Below are positions 1-5,026 of a stretch of 5,026 nucleotides of DNA, one piece after another (the first letter of the stretch is position 1; each line of letters starts with the position of its first letter). The notes beneath the pieces were generated by a model. It was not told where the DNA came from and did no database searches. It saw nothing but the letters and a program-made list of their open reading frames with translations. A program made the translations under genes and the position numbers. The stretch is from the NCBI GenBank assembly GCA_019242065.1, contig JAFAWJ010000305.1:1-5026 (forward strand), given 5' to 3'. This DNA is from Chloroflexota bacterium (GTDB taxonomy: Bacteria > Chloroflexota > UBA6077 > CF-72).

Positions 1-259
1 CACGCCCTGGAGCAAGGACGCCAGAGACTGGCGTACTGCCCGCTGTCTCGCGCCTGCTGCTCACCGGCTCACCCCGAGGCTTCCCTGAGCTTCTTCAAAC
101 ACTGGTCTTGTCCGTTACTCGAGCATGGCGCACGGGCGAGCGGTCAAGCATCCGGAGAAACACGTATGTCGCGTTCTGCTGAATGCGGTGCGCGGTGGCA
201 AATCATCCCAGGCGCAGCCACCGGGGGCCAGTCACTGGACTGTCGAATCCCGAAAACAT

Positions 260-273
260 GGGGGCTAACCCCC
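260..273 (+). promoter_or_regulatory. Near-palindrome GGGGGCTAACCCCC, candidate operator (copy 1)
   Basis: The element is five G, CTAA, five C. Its inner 12 bases (GGGGCTAACCCC, 261-272) recur exactly on the opposite strand at 3281-3270, in front of the histidine kinase. Relative to the gene it precedes, each copy has the same orientation. It lies about 197 bp before the ATG at 470, or about 70 bp before the alternative GTG at 344. Dyad-symmetric sites of this size are typical of dimeric NarL/FixJ-type regulators, so binding by the regulator encoded next to it is a reasonable inference. It could also form a 5-bp hairpin with a 4-base loop, but no T-run follows, so it does not look like an intrinsic terminator. 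Confidence 0.45.
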
Positions 274-349
274 TTGGATTGCCCCGCGGAGCACCACAGA
301 CTGGTCAGAGCCAACCGGCGGCAACACGCAACTGGAGCCAGGAGTGTCG

Positions 350-389
350 TCATTCGATCCGCGGCCAGGGGTCTCATCATTCGATCCGC
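350..389 (+). repeat. Direct repeat TCATTCGATCCGC x2, 27 bp apart
   Basis: The 13-mer TCATTCGATCCGC occurs at 350-362 and again at 377-389, start-to-start distance 27 bp. The copies flank a short G-run (CCAGGGG). They lie 80-120 bp before the favoured start of the response regulator and may be a tandem protein-binding site. If translation of that gene instead began at the GTG at 344, the repeat would encode SSFDP twice in an N-terminal extension that has no counterpart in receiver domains. I therefore favour a non-coding reading. Confidence 0.45.
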
Positions 390-469
390 AGCAATCGCAT
401 ACCGCGACCCCGCGCCGCCCAGTCGTACGCCAGTCGCAGCTTTACGCTGACACGTTACGATGGGCAGCG

Positions 470-1159
470 ATGGCACCCATTCGTGTCGCCGTGGTCGAAG
501 ACGAGCCCCTGTATCGAGGATTGCTGGAGCACTATCTGGGTCAGCACCCGCGCCTTGAAGTGGTTGGATCCTACGGAGACGGAGCGACAGCGCTGGCGGA
601 GGTGCCGAATTGCCGGCCGGACGTCGTGACGCTCGATATCGAGCTGCCCGGCGCGGTCGATGGCATTCAGACCGCGATCGCACTACGCCAGCGCCTCGCA
701 GCTCTCGGAGTCGTCATCCTGTCGAATCACGCGGACCCGCGCTTTCTGGGGTCCCTGCCACGCCAGGTGACCAGCGGCTGGTCCTATCTGCTCAAGAAGT
801 CCGTGTCCGACGTGCGCGCGCTCGATCGCGCGGTGGAAGGTGCCGCGTCGGGCATGGTGACGCTGGATCCAGGCATTGTCGCGGGCATGCGCCCGAAACC
901 CGACGGGGCGATCGCGCGTTTGACACCACGCCAGCGCGAGATACTCGCGCTGGTCGCAACCGGCCTGAGCAACGCGGCCATCGCCGAGCAACTCGTGCTT
1001 GCCGAGAAATCGGTGGAGAACCAGTTGACGTCGATTTACAGTGAGCTTGGACTGGACCGGCGCGACGGAACGAGCATGCATCCGCGCGTTGGCGCCGTAC
1101 TCGAATACCTGAAGGAGTGCCGCGCCTCGCCCGGCAGCCGGGGTTCGGCCCGAGCATGA
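470..1159 (+). CDS. NarL/FixJ-family response regulator (REC + LuxR-type HTH)
   Basis: This is a cytoplasmic DNA-binding response regulator of 229 aa, the usual size for the family. The receiver domain covers about residues 4-120. It has the acidic pocket E10-D11-E12, phospho-acceptor D56 in VTLDIELPG, switch Ser S85 (VVILSN) and the conserved Lys K109 (YLLKK). The LuxR-type helix-turn-helix covers about 149-195: LTPRQREILALVATGLSN, then IAEQL and the recognition helix KSVENQLTSIYSELGL. After the HTH there is a slightly unusual linker (DRRDGTSMHP) before the last helix. I chose the ATG at 470 because MAPIRVAVVEDEP starts exactly where receiver domains start. It has no Shine-Dalgarno, but a TACGAT at 456-461 could be a -10 box for a nearly leaderless mRNA. 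The GTG at 344, with GGAG at 334-337, is the alternative and would add 42 residues without homologous character. The gene overlaps the next receiver by ATGA, so the two are translationally coupled. The likely phosphodonor is the convergent kinase at 1408-3216. Confidence 0.93.
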   Translation: MAPIRVAVVEDEPLYRGLLEHYLGQHPRLEVVGSYGDGATALAEVPNCRPDVVTLDIELPGAVDGIQTAIALRQRLAALGVVILSNHADPRFLGSLPRQVTSGWSYLLKKSVSDVRALDRAVEGAASGMVTLDPGIVAGMRPKPDGAIARLTPRQREILALVATGLSNAAIAEQLVLAEKSVENQLTSIYSELGLDRRDGTSMHPRVGAVLEYLKECRASPGSRGSARA

Positions 1160-1536
1160 ACAGCGATGGTCCGGGCCCTCAGCGCACGCTCGTCGTGGTC
1201 GACGACCAACCCGATTTTCTGCAGTTCGTGCGAACCCGGCTGACGCGCAACCCCTCGCTCAGCGTGGTCGGCGAGGCCTCGAGCGGTCAAGCAGCGCTGG
1301 ACCTGGTCCCCTGCCTGGCACCCAGTCCGGATGGAGTGCTGCTGGACATCGAGATGCCCGGGCTCGACGGGTTCGAAACGGCGCGGCGGCTGCGCGTGCT
1401 GGCGCCCTCAGTGCGCATCATTCTGACCAGCGCCTCGGATAGCGCTGGCTATGGCACCGCCGCCGGGCGGATTGGAGCGGTATTCCTCGCCAAACGCAAC
1501 CTCAGTCCAAATGCCGTTCTGCACCTGCTCGACTGA
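1156..1536 (+). CDS. Stand-alone receiver (REC-only) response regulator
   Basis: This is a 126-aa single receiver domain with no output domain. It has the acidic pocket D16-D17 (VVVDDQPDF), phospho-acceptor D64 (LLDIEMPGLDG), switch Thr T91 (IILTSA) and conserved Lys K113 (FLAKRN). All catalytic residues are intact, so phosphorylation is expected. The final helix (NLSPNAVLHLLD) completes a normal fold, so the protein is not a truncated longer regulator. The start at 1156 is fixed by the ATGA overlap with the preceding REC-HTH gene. No good ribosome-binding site precedes it, which suggests coupling to translation of that gene. Known roles of REC-only proteins are phosphorelay intermediate, phosphate sink, or protein-protein control; which applies here cannot be told. 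Its last 129 bp (1408-1536) are also coding on the other strand for the C-terminal tail of the histidine kinase. Confidence 0.92.
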   Translation: MNSDGPGPQRTLVVVDDQPDFLQFVRTRLTRNPSLSVVGEASSGQAALDLVPCLAPSPDGVLLDIEMPGLDGFETARRLRVLAPSVRIILTSASDSAGYGTAAGRIGAVFLAKRNLSPNAVLHLLD

Positions 1537-3216
1537 GTAAGGCACACTGGCCGACACGCGCGTGCCCTGTCCCGGCACGCTGTGAATCGACCAGGTGCCA
1601 CCAAGTCGGGCAACTCGAGCAGCCACGCTGCTCAGGCCCAATCCAGTCTTCAACGCCGTGAAACCGACTCCGTTGTCGGCGATTTCCACGTGCAGGCCTG
1701 CCTCCAGTTGCCGCAGCTCCACCGTCGCGCGCGTCGCGTGCGCATGTTTGATGACATTGCCGAGGGCCTCTTCCACGACGCGGTACACGGTCAAGCGGAC
1801 CACCTCTGGAATTCCGTTGGTGGCGGCGTCGTCGAGCTGCTGGACCCCACTATCGGCTACGAGCTCCACCGTCACACGCGGCGTCTCCTCCACGAGCACT
1901 TCGAGCGCAGGCAGCAGCCCCGCGCGAATGATTGACGGATGTAACCGATGACTCAGCTCGCGCACGTCATGCTCGCGGATGTCGTCGATCAGTTGCCGCA
2001 CCTCGGCCAGCGCGGGTGGCGCGGCTGCCGGGTCTTCCCGCAGCAAATCCTGTATCTCTTCGAGTCGGTACCAGGTGGTCAGCAAGCGGTTCTGGACGCG
2101 ACTGTGAAGGACTTCCGCCAGGTCTCGCCGCAGGCGCTCTTCTGCTTCGGTGATCATGCGGCGCGATCGATCCAGCTCCTCGACTCGCGCCTGCAGCTCG
2201 CGGACCAGTTCACGATTGGTCCCCGACAGCTCCGAATTGAGCAGCTGAAGCTGCCCGTACATGTCGGCGAGCTCCAGCCGCGTCGCGTTGAGGTTGCGGG
2301 CGAGATCGCCGAACTCGTCGCGATTGGCGACCTTGACATCCTGGTCGAACCGGCCGCCGGCGATGCGTGCCAACCCCCGATTGATGCTGTCCAGCGGCAA
2401 CAGCACCGACCACGAGAGGATAAATCCCAACAACAGCGCCGTGGCCAGGCTCACCAGGGAGAAGCCGATGAACAGCGCCGTCAGCAGGCGCTGATCGGAC
2501 TCCACCGCTGCCCGGCTCGCATCCATCTGGTTTTCACCGTCGACGAGCATCGCGTTGACAGGACCTTCGATCTCGTGCGAGATGGGGTGCTCTTCGGACA
2601 GGTGCAGCTGCAACGCCGAGCTCAGATCGCCCGCTGTATATAACTCGAGCACCTGTTGACCAGAAACCGAGTAGCGCTGATTGGCCTCGACGATGCGCGC
2701 GAGCAAGGCGCGCTCGCTGTCCGGCGCAATGGCGGTCAACTCATCCAGCAGCGTCAGGAAATCGGTTTTGGCCCGAGTGATCTCCTCGACGTAGCTGTCG
2801 TCGCGCGTCAGCAGCGACATCGTGCGGTAGTGACTCTGAGCGGTCACCAGGTACAGCATCTGTCGCTCGAGGTCCAGACGCTGCTGGGCGAGGCTGAGCT
2901 CGTTGACTCGCGCAGCGATGTGGACCTGGACCGCCAGGCTCACCGCGGCCATCAGCACAAGCAACATCGCGCCGAAGAAGAACCCGGCCCGTAGCTTGGT
3001 ATGGACACTGGACCTGACCCCGGCGACCCGGTCAATCACGTGCTCGAGTCGCCGCAGACCCTTCGGCAGCGACACGGGGCTGAACTCATCGGCGGGTGCC
3101 ATTGGCGGCATCGTATCGGCGCCAGCCCCTGTTCGGCTAGCGCGGCGTACCGACGCGGCCGTGGGGTCCAACGGGTTGGCGATGCGCTCGAAGGTGAAAT
3201 GGTCGTCATGGTCCAT
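1408..3216 (-). CDS. Membrane sensor histidine kinase (4-helix sensor, HAMP, HisKA_3-like, HATPase)
   Basis: This 602-aa kinase is the probable partner of the two response regulators. Domains in order: cytoplasmic N-terminus about 1-77; TM1 about 78-100; a mostly helical extracytoplasmic sensor about 101-243 resembling four-helix-bundle domains of chemoreceptors; TM2 about 244-270; HAMP about 271-322; a coiled-coil signalling helix about 322-370; a HisKA_3-type dimerisation domain with phospho-acceptor H371 (LHSRVQNRLL); and a HATPase with N-box N487 (EEALGNVIKHA), G1 D514-x-G516-x-G518 and G2 GLGL at 525-528. The HATPase ends near residue 560. The 41 residues beyond it are read antisense to the receiver gene and contain no known domain. 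Residue H+1 is Ser and H+5 is Asn, whereas NarX/DesK-type kinases have Asp/Glu and Gln/Thr there. The ATG at 3216 has no clear Shine-Dalgarno; Met36 or Met39 are possible starts and would leave all domains intact. The signal sensed is unknown. Confidence 0.93.
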   Translation of the reverse strand: MDHDDHFTFERIANPLDPTAASVRRASRTGAGADTMPPMAPADEFSPVSLPKGLRRLEHVIDRVAGVRSSVHTKLRAGFFFGAMLLVLMAAVSLAVQVHIAARVNELSLAQQRLDLERQMLYLVTAQSHYRTMSLLTRDDSYVEEITRAKTDFLTLLDELTAIAPDSERALLARIVEANQRYSVSGQQVLELYTAGDLSSALQLHLSEEHPISHEIEGPVNAMLVDGENQMDASRAAVESDQRLLTALFIGFSLVSLATALLLGFILSWSVLLPLDSINRGLARIAGGRFDQDVKVANRDEFGDLARNLNATRLELADMYGQLQLLNSELSGTNRELVRELQARVEELDRSRRMITEAEERLRRDLAEVLHSRVQNRLLTTWYRLEEIQDLLREDPAAAPPALAEVRQLIDDIREHDVRELSHRLHPSIIRAGLLPALEVLVEETPRVTVELVADSGVQQLDDAATNGIPEVVRLTVYRVVEEALGNVIKHAHATRATVELRQLEAGLHVEIADNGVGFTALKTGLGLSSVAARVARLGGTWSIHSVPGQGTRVSASVPYSVEQVQNGIWTEVAFGEEYRSNPPGGGAIASAIRGAGQNDAH

Positions 3217-3269
3217 GCCGCCGCGGCGATGGCTGATCGTCGAAAGTGCATGAAGGTGTGAGAAGGGTT

Positions 3270-3281
3270 GGGGTTAGCCCC
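3270..3281 (-). promoter_or_regulatory. GGGGCTAACCCC element, candidate operator (copy 2)
   Basis: Read on the - strand this is GGGGCTAACCCC, identical to the core of the element at 261-272. It ends 53 bp before the kinase start codon at 3216, a distance typical of an operator overlapping or adjoining a promoter. An exact 12-base match between the upstream regions of two functionally linked, separately transcribed genes is unlikely to be chance, and I see no third copy in the window. The simplest reading is shared control of the kinase and the response regulators, perhaps by the NarL-type regulator itself. That is an inference. Confidence 0.5.
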
Positions 3282-3294
3282 TAGCTCGATCGCG

Positions 3295-3332
3295 CACTAG
3301 CGGATATGCCCACTACCGGCTGCGACTAGCCG
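3295..3332. repeat. Three degenerate copies of ACTASCSG upstream of the kinase
   Basis: ACTAGCGG (3296-3303), ACTACCGG (3312-3319) and ACTAGCCG (3325-3332) lie in a row, 16 and 13 bp apart. With the CTAG at 3281-3284 the stretch holds three CTAG tetramers in about 50 bp. CTAG is usually scarce in bacterial DNA. The cluster lies just upstream of the kinase-side GGGGCTAACCCC element and could be a regulator-binding array. Because the copies are short and imperfect, chance cannot be excluded. Confidence 0.25.
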
Positions 3333-3338
3333 CGGGGG

Positions 3339-3376
3339 ATTCGAAGGGCTCCGCCAGGCGCACACTGAATTCGAAG
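3339..3376. repeat. ATTCGAAG direct repeat, 30 bp apart
   Basis: ATTCGAAG occurs at 3339-3346 and 3369-3376. Each copy contains the palindrome TTCGAA, and they are 30 bp apart, close to three helical turns. The hexamer ATTCGA is shared with the 13-bp repeat before the response regulators (350-389), which also comes as a spaced pair. This is a weak but consistent hint of a second common binding motif. The copies are short, so confidence is low. Confidence 0.25.
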
Positions 3377-3660
3377 TCATCCGACCCCCCGCCGAAAGCA
3401 ACGAATGCTGTGAACCGGGTCGCACGTCTCACTCGACGACGCGGATGCAGCCGAGTTGACGGATTGCTTCGCCTCGATGCCACCGCATCCGGAGCTGCCA
3501 GCGGCGTCGCATCGACTGCGCGACCATGGGTTCTGCTTGTTCACGCTGGCGGACAATCTGTGTGGACGAGACGGTGCACCGCCAGAAGCCCGCGCCGGGA
3601 GGCGTCGTTCGGTGGCTAACACTCTCGACGCGTATTGAACGACTCAATGGACAGCCAGTC

Positions 3661-3704
3661 GTCAACGGCTTGTTAACGTCAACTTGGCCGTCCGTTTACC
3701 CGGA
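3661..3704 (+). promoter_or_regulatory. Possible 11-bp direct repeats, Pho-box-like
   Basis: Cut into 11-mers from 3661, the stretch reads GTCAACGGCTT, GTTAACGTCAA, CTTGGCCGTCC and GTTTACCCGGA. Units 1, 2 and 4 begin G-T-(C/T)-(A/T)-A-C; unit 3 does not fit. Direct repeats with an 11-bp period are the hallmark of PhoB/PhoP-type (OmpR-family) operators, and actinobacterial PHO boxes begin with GTTCACC-like units. The stretch lies 65-108 bp before the phosphodiesterase start. A phosphate-regulated promoter would suit a phosphodiesterase plus binding-protein operon. The match was judged by eye and is imperfect. Confidence 0.28.
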
Positions 3705-3752
3705 ATCTGGGTCCTTAACCGAACCACGTGAAAGCATGTCGTGAGCACTTGC

Positions 3753-3758
3753 GGAGGA
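3753..3758 (+). promoter_or_regulatory. Shine-Dalgarno GGAGGA for the phosphodiesterase
   Basis: GGAGGA ends 10 bases before the ATG at 3769. It is the only strong ribosome-binding site in front of any gene in this window, and it settles the start of the phosphodiesterase at 3769. The in-frame sequence upstream of that ATG has no homologous character. Confidence 0.75.
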
Positions 3759-3768
3759 ACTCACGACG

Positions 3769-4617
3769 ATGCGGACCCTGGTGCACCTCTCCGACACACA
3801 CATTCTGCCCACCGACGCCGATCGCCTTCAGGGCGTGGACACGCTCCAGAACGTGCGAGACATCCTGCACGTTGTCGAGCACAGCGGAATTCAGCCGGAT
3901 GCGCTCGTCGTGTCCGGCGATCTGGCGAACAACGGCGACATCGAAAGTTACCGACGCCTGCGCACCGAGCTGGACGCGACAGTCGCCAGACTCGGTAGCC
4001 AATTGATCGTCGCCATCGGCAACCACGACGCGCGTCCGGCCTTCAGAGAGGCGATGCTCGACGCGCTGCCCAGCGAAGAGCCGATCGATTACGTACGGTG
4101 GCTTGGTGGTCTGCGCGTAGTTGTGCTCGATTCCACGGTGCCGCGCGCCGCATACGGCGAGCTTCGCCCTGAGCAACTGCACTGGCTGGCGGACCAGATC
4201 GAAGCGCCCGCCGAGGAAGGCACGCTCGTGGTCTTGCATCATCCGCCTGTGCCGGATGCGACACCTCTGGCGGGTCTGTTGACGCTCCATGCCGCGAACG
4301 ACCTGGAGTCGGTGCTGCGCGGCAGCGACGTGGTGGCCGTCCTGGCGGGCCACGCCCATCACGCGATTACCGCGGCGTTCGGTGGAGCGTTCTGCTACGC
4401 GGCGCCGGCGACCGCGTACAGTGTCGATCCACTGCTGCTGGAGCAGCGCACCCTGCGTGGCGTCGAAGGGAGTGGTTTCGGCCTGATCCGCGTAGTCGAT
4501 GGGCGCGCCGTTGCCCTGACAGTCTCCATGCCGAGCGCGGGGGTCGAGACCTATCGTCACGACCTGAATGATGCGGTCGTGCAGCGCTTGATCGGCGCGG
4601 CGGCCGCAGCGGCGTGA
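3769..4617 (+). CDS. cpdA: Class III cyclic-nucleotide/metallophosphodiesterase (Rv0805/CpdA-like)
   Basis: This 282-aa calcineurin-like metallophosphoesterase most resembles mycobacterial Rv0805 and CpdA-type 3',5'-cAMP phosphodiesterases. All dinuclear metal ligands are visible: D9-x-H11 (HLSDTHI), D51 (VVSGDLANNGD), N85-H86-D87 (AIGNHDA), H158 (VVLHHPP) and H195-x-H197 (LAGHAHH). The stretches VVSGDLANNGDIESYRRL and VVVLDSTVP are very like the corresponding parts of Rv0805, including the spacing. There is no signal peptide or membrane segment, so it should be cytoplasmic. The C-terminus ends in an Ala-rich tail. Expected substrates are cAMP and other cyclic nucleotides, but this subfamily is promiscuous; the related GpdQ enzymes cleave glycerophosphodiesters. 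Its TGA overlaps the GTG of the downstream binding protein, so the two are co-transcribed and probably translationally coupled. The family is certain; the physiological substrate is not, so the symbol is provisional. Confidence 0.9.
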   Translation: MRTLVHLSDTHILPTDADRLQGVDTLQNVRDILHVVEHSGIQPDALVVSGDLANNGDIESYRRLRTELDATVARLGSQLIVAIGNHDARPAFREAMLDALPSEEPIDYVRWLGGLRVVVLDSTVPRAAYGELRPEQLHWLADQIEAPAEEGTLVVLHHPPVPDATPLAGLLTLHAANDLESVLRGSDVVAVLAGHAHHAITAAFGGAFCYAAPATAYSVDPLLLEQRTLRGVEGSGFGLIRVVDGRAVALTVSMPSAGVETYRHDLNDAVVQRLIGAAAAAA

Positions 4618-5026
4618 ACCGTCGTCAGTTTCTCGGAGTCCTGGCACTCTCACCGGTTGCCGTCTCGCTGGCTGCGTGTACGACATCGCCAGGAGCGAGC
4701 ACGGCAGGTTCTGCAACTGCCAGCGCGCAGCCGGTGAGCATCCGCTTCGACAGCTACAACTGGGGCACGCCAGGTCTCGGCGGCCAGGGTACCCAGCAGC
4801 TCATCGACGAATTCCAGGCCGCCAATTCAAACGTCACCATCCAGCCGCGAAACGTCGCCTCCACGGACATCCTCAAGTCCAGCGTGGCCCAGGCGGCGGC
4901 GGGCGACCCGCCAGACGTCGCCCAGCTCGTGCTCAACAACATCGACTTCGTCGTCGCCAATCTGCCGGTGGTGCCTCTCGATCAGATCGCACCCAAAAAC
5001 GAGTTCGACGACACGATGAAGCACAT
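4614..5026 (+). CDS. ABC-transporter substrate-binding lipoprotein, family 1 (partial, 5' end)
   Basis: The gene is open from a GTG at 4614 to the window end, giving 137 codons of a protein that in this family is usually about 420-450 aa. The N-terminus NRRQFLGVLALSPV carries a twin-arginine motif (R3-R4-x-F6-L7), suggesting Tat export. It is followed by a hydrophobic stretch and a lipobox SLAAC with C22 as the lipidated cysteine. A Ser/Thr/Ala/Gly linker follows, then a mature domain beginning about residue 42 (VSIRFDSYNWG). The segments TQQLIDEFQAANSNVTIQPRN and AQAAAGDPPDVAQL are typical of extracellular solute-binding protein family 1 (sugars, glycerol-3-phosphate). The start is GTG inside GTGA, overlapping the phosphodiesterase stop. 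No ATG in this frame could replace it without losing the signal peptide. Permease and ATPase genes would be expected downstream, outside the window. The ligand cannot be read from this part. Confidence 0.88.
   Translation, partial: MNRRQFLGVLALSPVAVSLAACTTSPGASTAGSATASAQPVSIRFDSYNWGTPGLGGQGTQQLIDEFQAANSNVTIQPRNVASTDILKSSVAQAAAGDPPDVAQLVLNNIDFVVANLPVVPLDQIAPKNEFDDTMKH

Larger units (their letters stand above)
1..469. other. Upstream region with no supported gene
   Basis: I find no gene here that I can support. Frame 1 on the + strand is open from the left edge to about 450, but the translation is rich in Arg, Cys, Ser and Pro and has no recognisable domain, as expected of chance open frames in GC-rich DNA. 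The same applies to the - strand frame ending at 144 and the other + frames. What the stretch does hold is a near-palindrome at 260-273 and a 13-bp direct repeat at 350-362 and 377-389. Both sit where the promoter region of the response-regulator operon would be. The last part of an upstream gene could lie in the first ~150 bases, but nothing in the translations identifies one. Confidence 0.6.
3217..3768. other. Divergent intergenic region between kinase and phosphoesterase
   Basis: This 552-bp stretch separates the start of the kinase (- strand) from the start of the phosphoesterase (+ strand), so it must hold both promoters. Short open frames of 60-85 codons exist on both strands between about 3377 and 3665. 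They lack ribosome-binding sites and recognisable motifs and overlap one another, so I do not call any as a gene. The kinase side (3270-3376) holds a copy of the GGGGCTAACCCC element and two sets of short repeats. The phosphoesterase side (3661-3720) is locally richer in A and T, with GTTAAC/GTCAAC-type half-sites. I see no tRNA, terminator with a T-run, or mobile-element end. Confidence 0.65.

Noticed and set aside
260..273. Reading the GGGGGCTAACCCCC hairpin as a transcription terminator
   Set aside because: The stem is only 5 bp and no T-run follows on either strand. The exact second copy upstream of the kinase fits an operator better.
144..683. A 179-codon open frame on the - strand across the regulator start
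   Set aside because: It is Arg/Pro/Ala-rich with no motif, and its upstream part overlaps the receiver domain of the clear response regulator.
1948..2643. A 231-codon open frame on the + strand inside the kinase gene
   Set aside because: It is antisense to the HAMP, coiled-coil and sensor parts of a kinase with intact motifs. The product is Gln/Arg-rich and low in complexity, as expected from reverse reading of helical coding DNA.
3377..3665. Several 60-85 codon frames on both strands in the intergenic region
   Set aside because: They overlap each other, start at TTG/GTG or ATG without ribosome-binding sites, and show no recognisable sequence. A decayed gene cannot be excluded, but nothing supports one.
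3715..4716. A 333-codon open frame on the - strand opposite the phosphodiesterase
   Set aside because: It is longer than the gene it opposes, but the translation is rich in Arg, Gln and His with no domain. The + strand frame has all metal-binding motifs and a good Shine-Dalgarno. It is a GC-rich antisense shadow.
1..5026. CRISPR arrays, tRNA or rRNA genes, insertion-sequence ends
   Set aside because: I saw no regularly spaced long repeats, tRNA-like or rRNA-like sequence, transposase motif or terminal inverted repeats anywhere in the window.

Overview
This is a GC-rich bacterial window with two modules that face different ways. The first is a two-component signalling locus (about 260-3281). 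The second is the start of a nutrient-uptake type operon (about 3661-5026, running off the right edge). The organism cannot be named from sequence alone. High GC, a GTG-started twin-arginine lipoprotein binding protein, stop/start overlaps, and a histidine kinase with an 'LHSRVQNRLL' H-box are most like Chloroflexota (Thermomicrobia-type relatives), with Actinomycetota the main alternative. That placement is an inference.

Layout. Positions 1-469 hold no gene I can support, but they carry a near-palindrome (260-273) and a 13-bp direct repeat (350-362, 377-389) in front of the first operon. Two response regulators follow on the + strand: a full-length NarL/FixJ-type REC-HTH protein (470-1159) and a stand-alone receiver (1156-1536), joined by an ATGA overlap. 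A membrane histidine kinase of the NarX/DesK-like class lies on the - strand (3216 to 1408). It converges on the regulators, and the last 129 bp of the two coding regions overlap. Positions 3217-3768 are a divergent intergenic region. It holds a second copy of the GGGGCTAACCCC element in front of the kinase, small repeats, and possible 11-bp direct repeats in front of the next operon. A class III cyclic-nucleotide/metallophosphodiesterase resembling Rv0805/CpdA (3769-4617) follows. Its stop overlaps the GTG start of an ABC-transporter substrate-binding lipoprotein (4614 to the window end, truncated).

How the parts may work together. The kinase probably senses an external cue through a periplasmic-side helical bundle and phosphorylates the NarL-type regulator and/or the lone receiver. 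The lone receiver could act as a phosphate sink or connector. The same 12-bp element lies upstream of both the regulator operon and the kinase gene, in the same orientation relative to each gene, so it is a good candidate for an autoregulatory operator. The phosphodiesterase and binding protein are translationally linked. Either cAMP turnover is tied to sugar uptake, or the enzyme is a GpdQ-like glycerophosphodiesterase working with a UgpB-like binding protein. The sequence shown does not decide between these.
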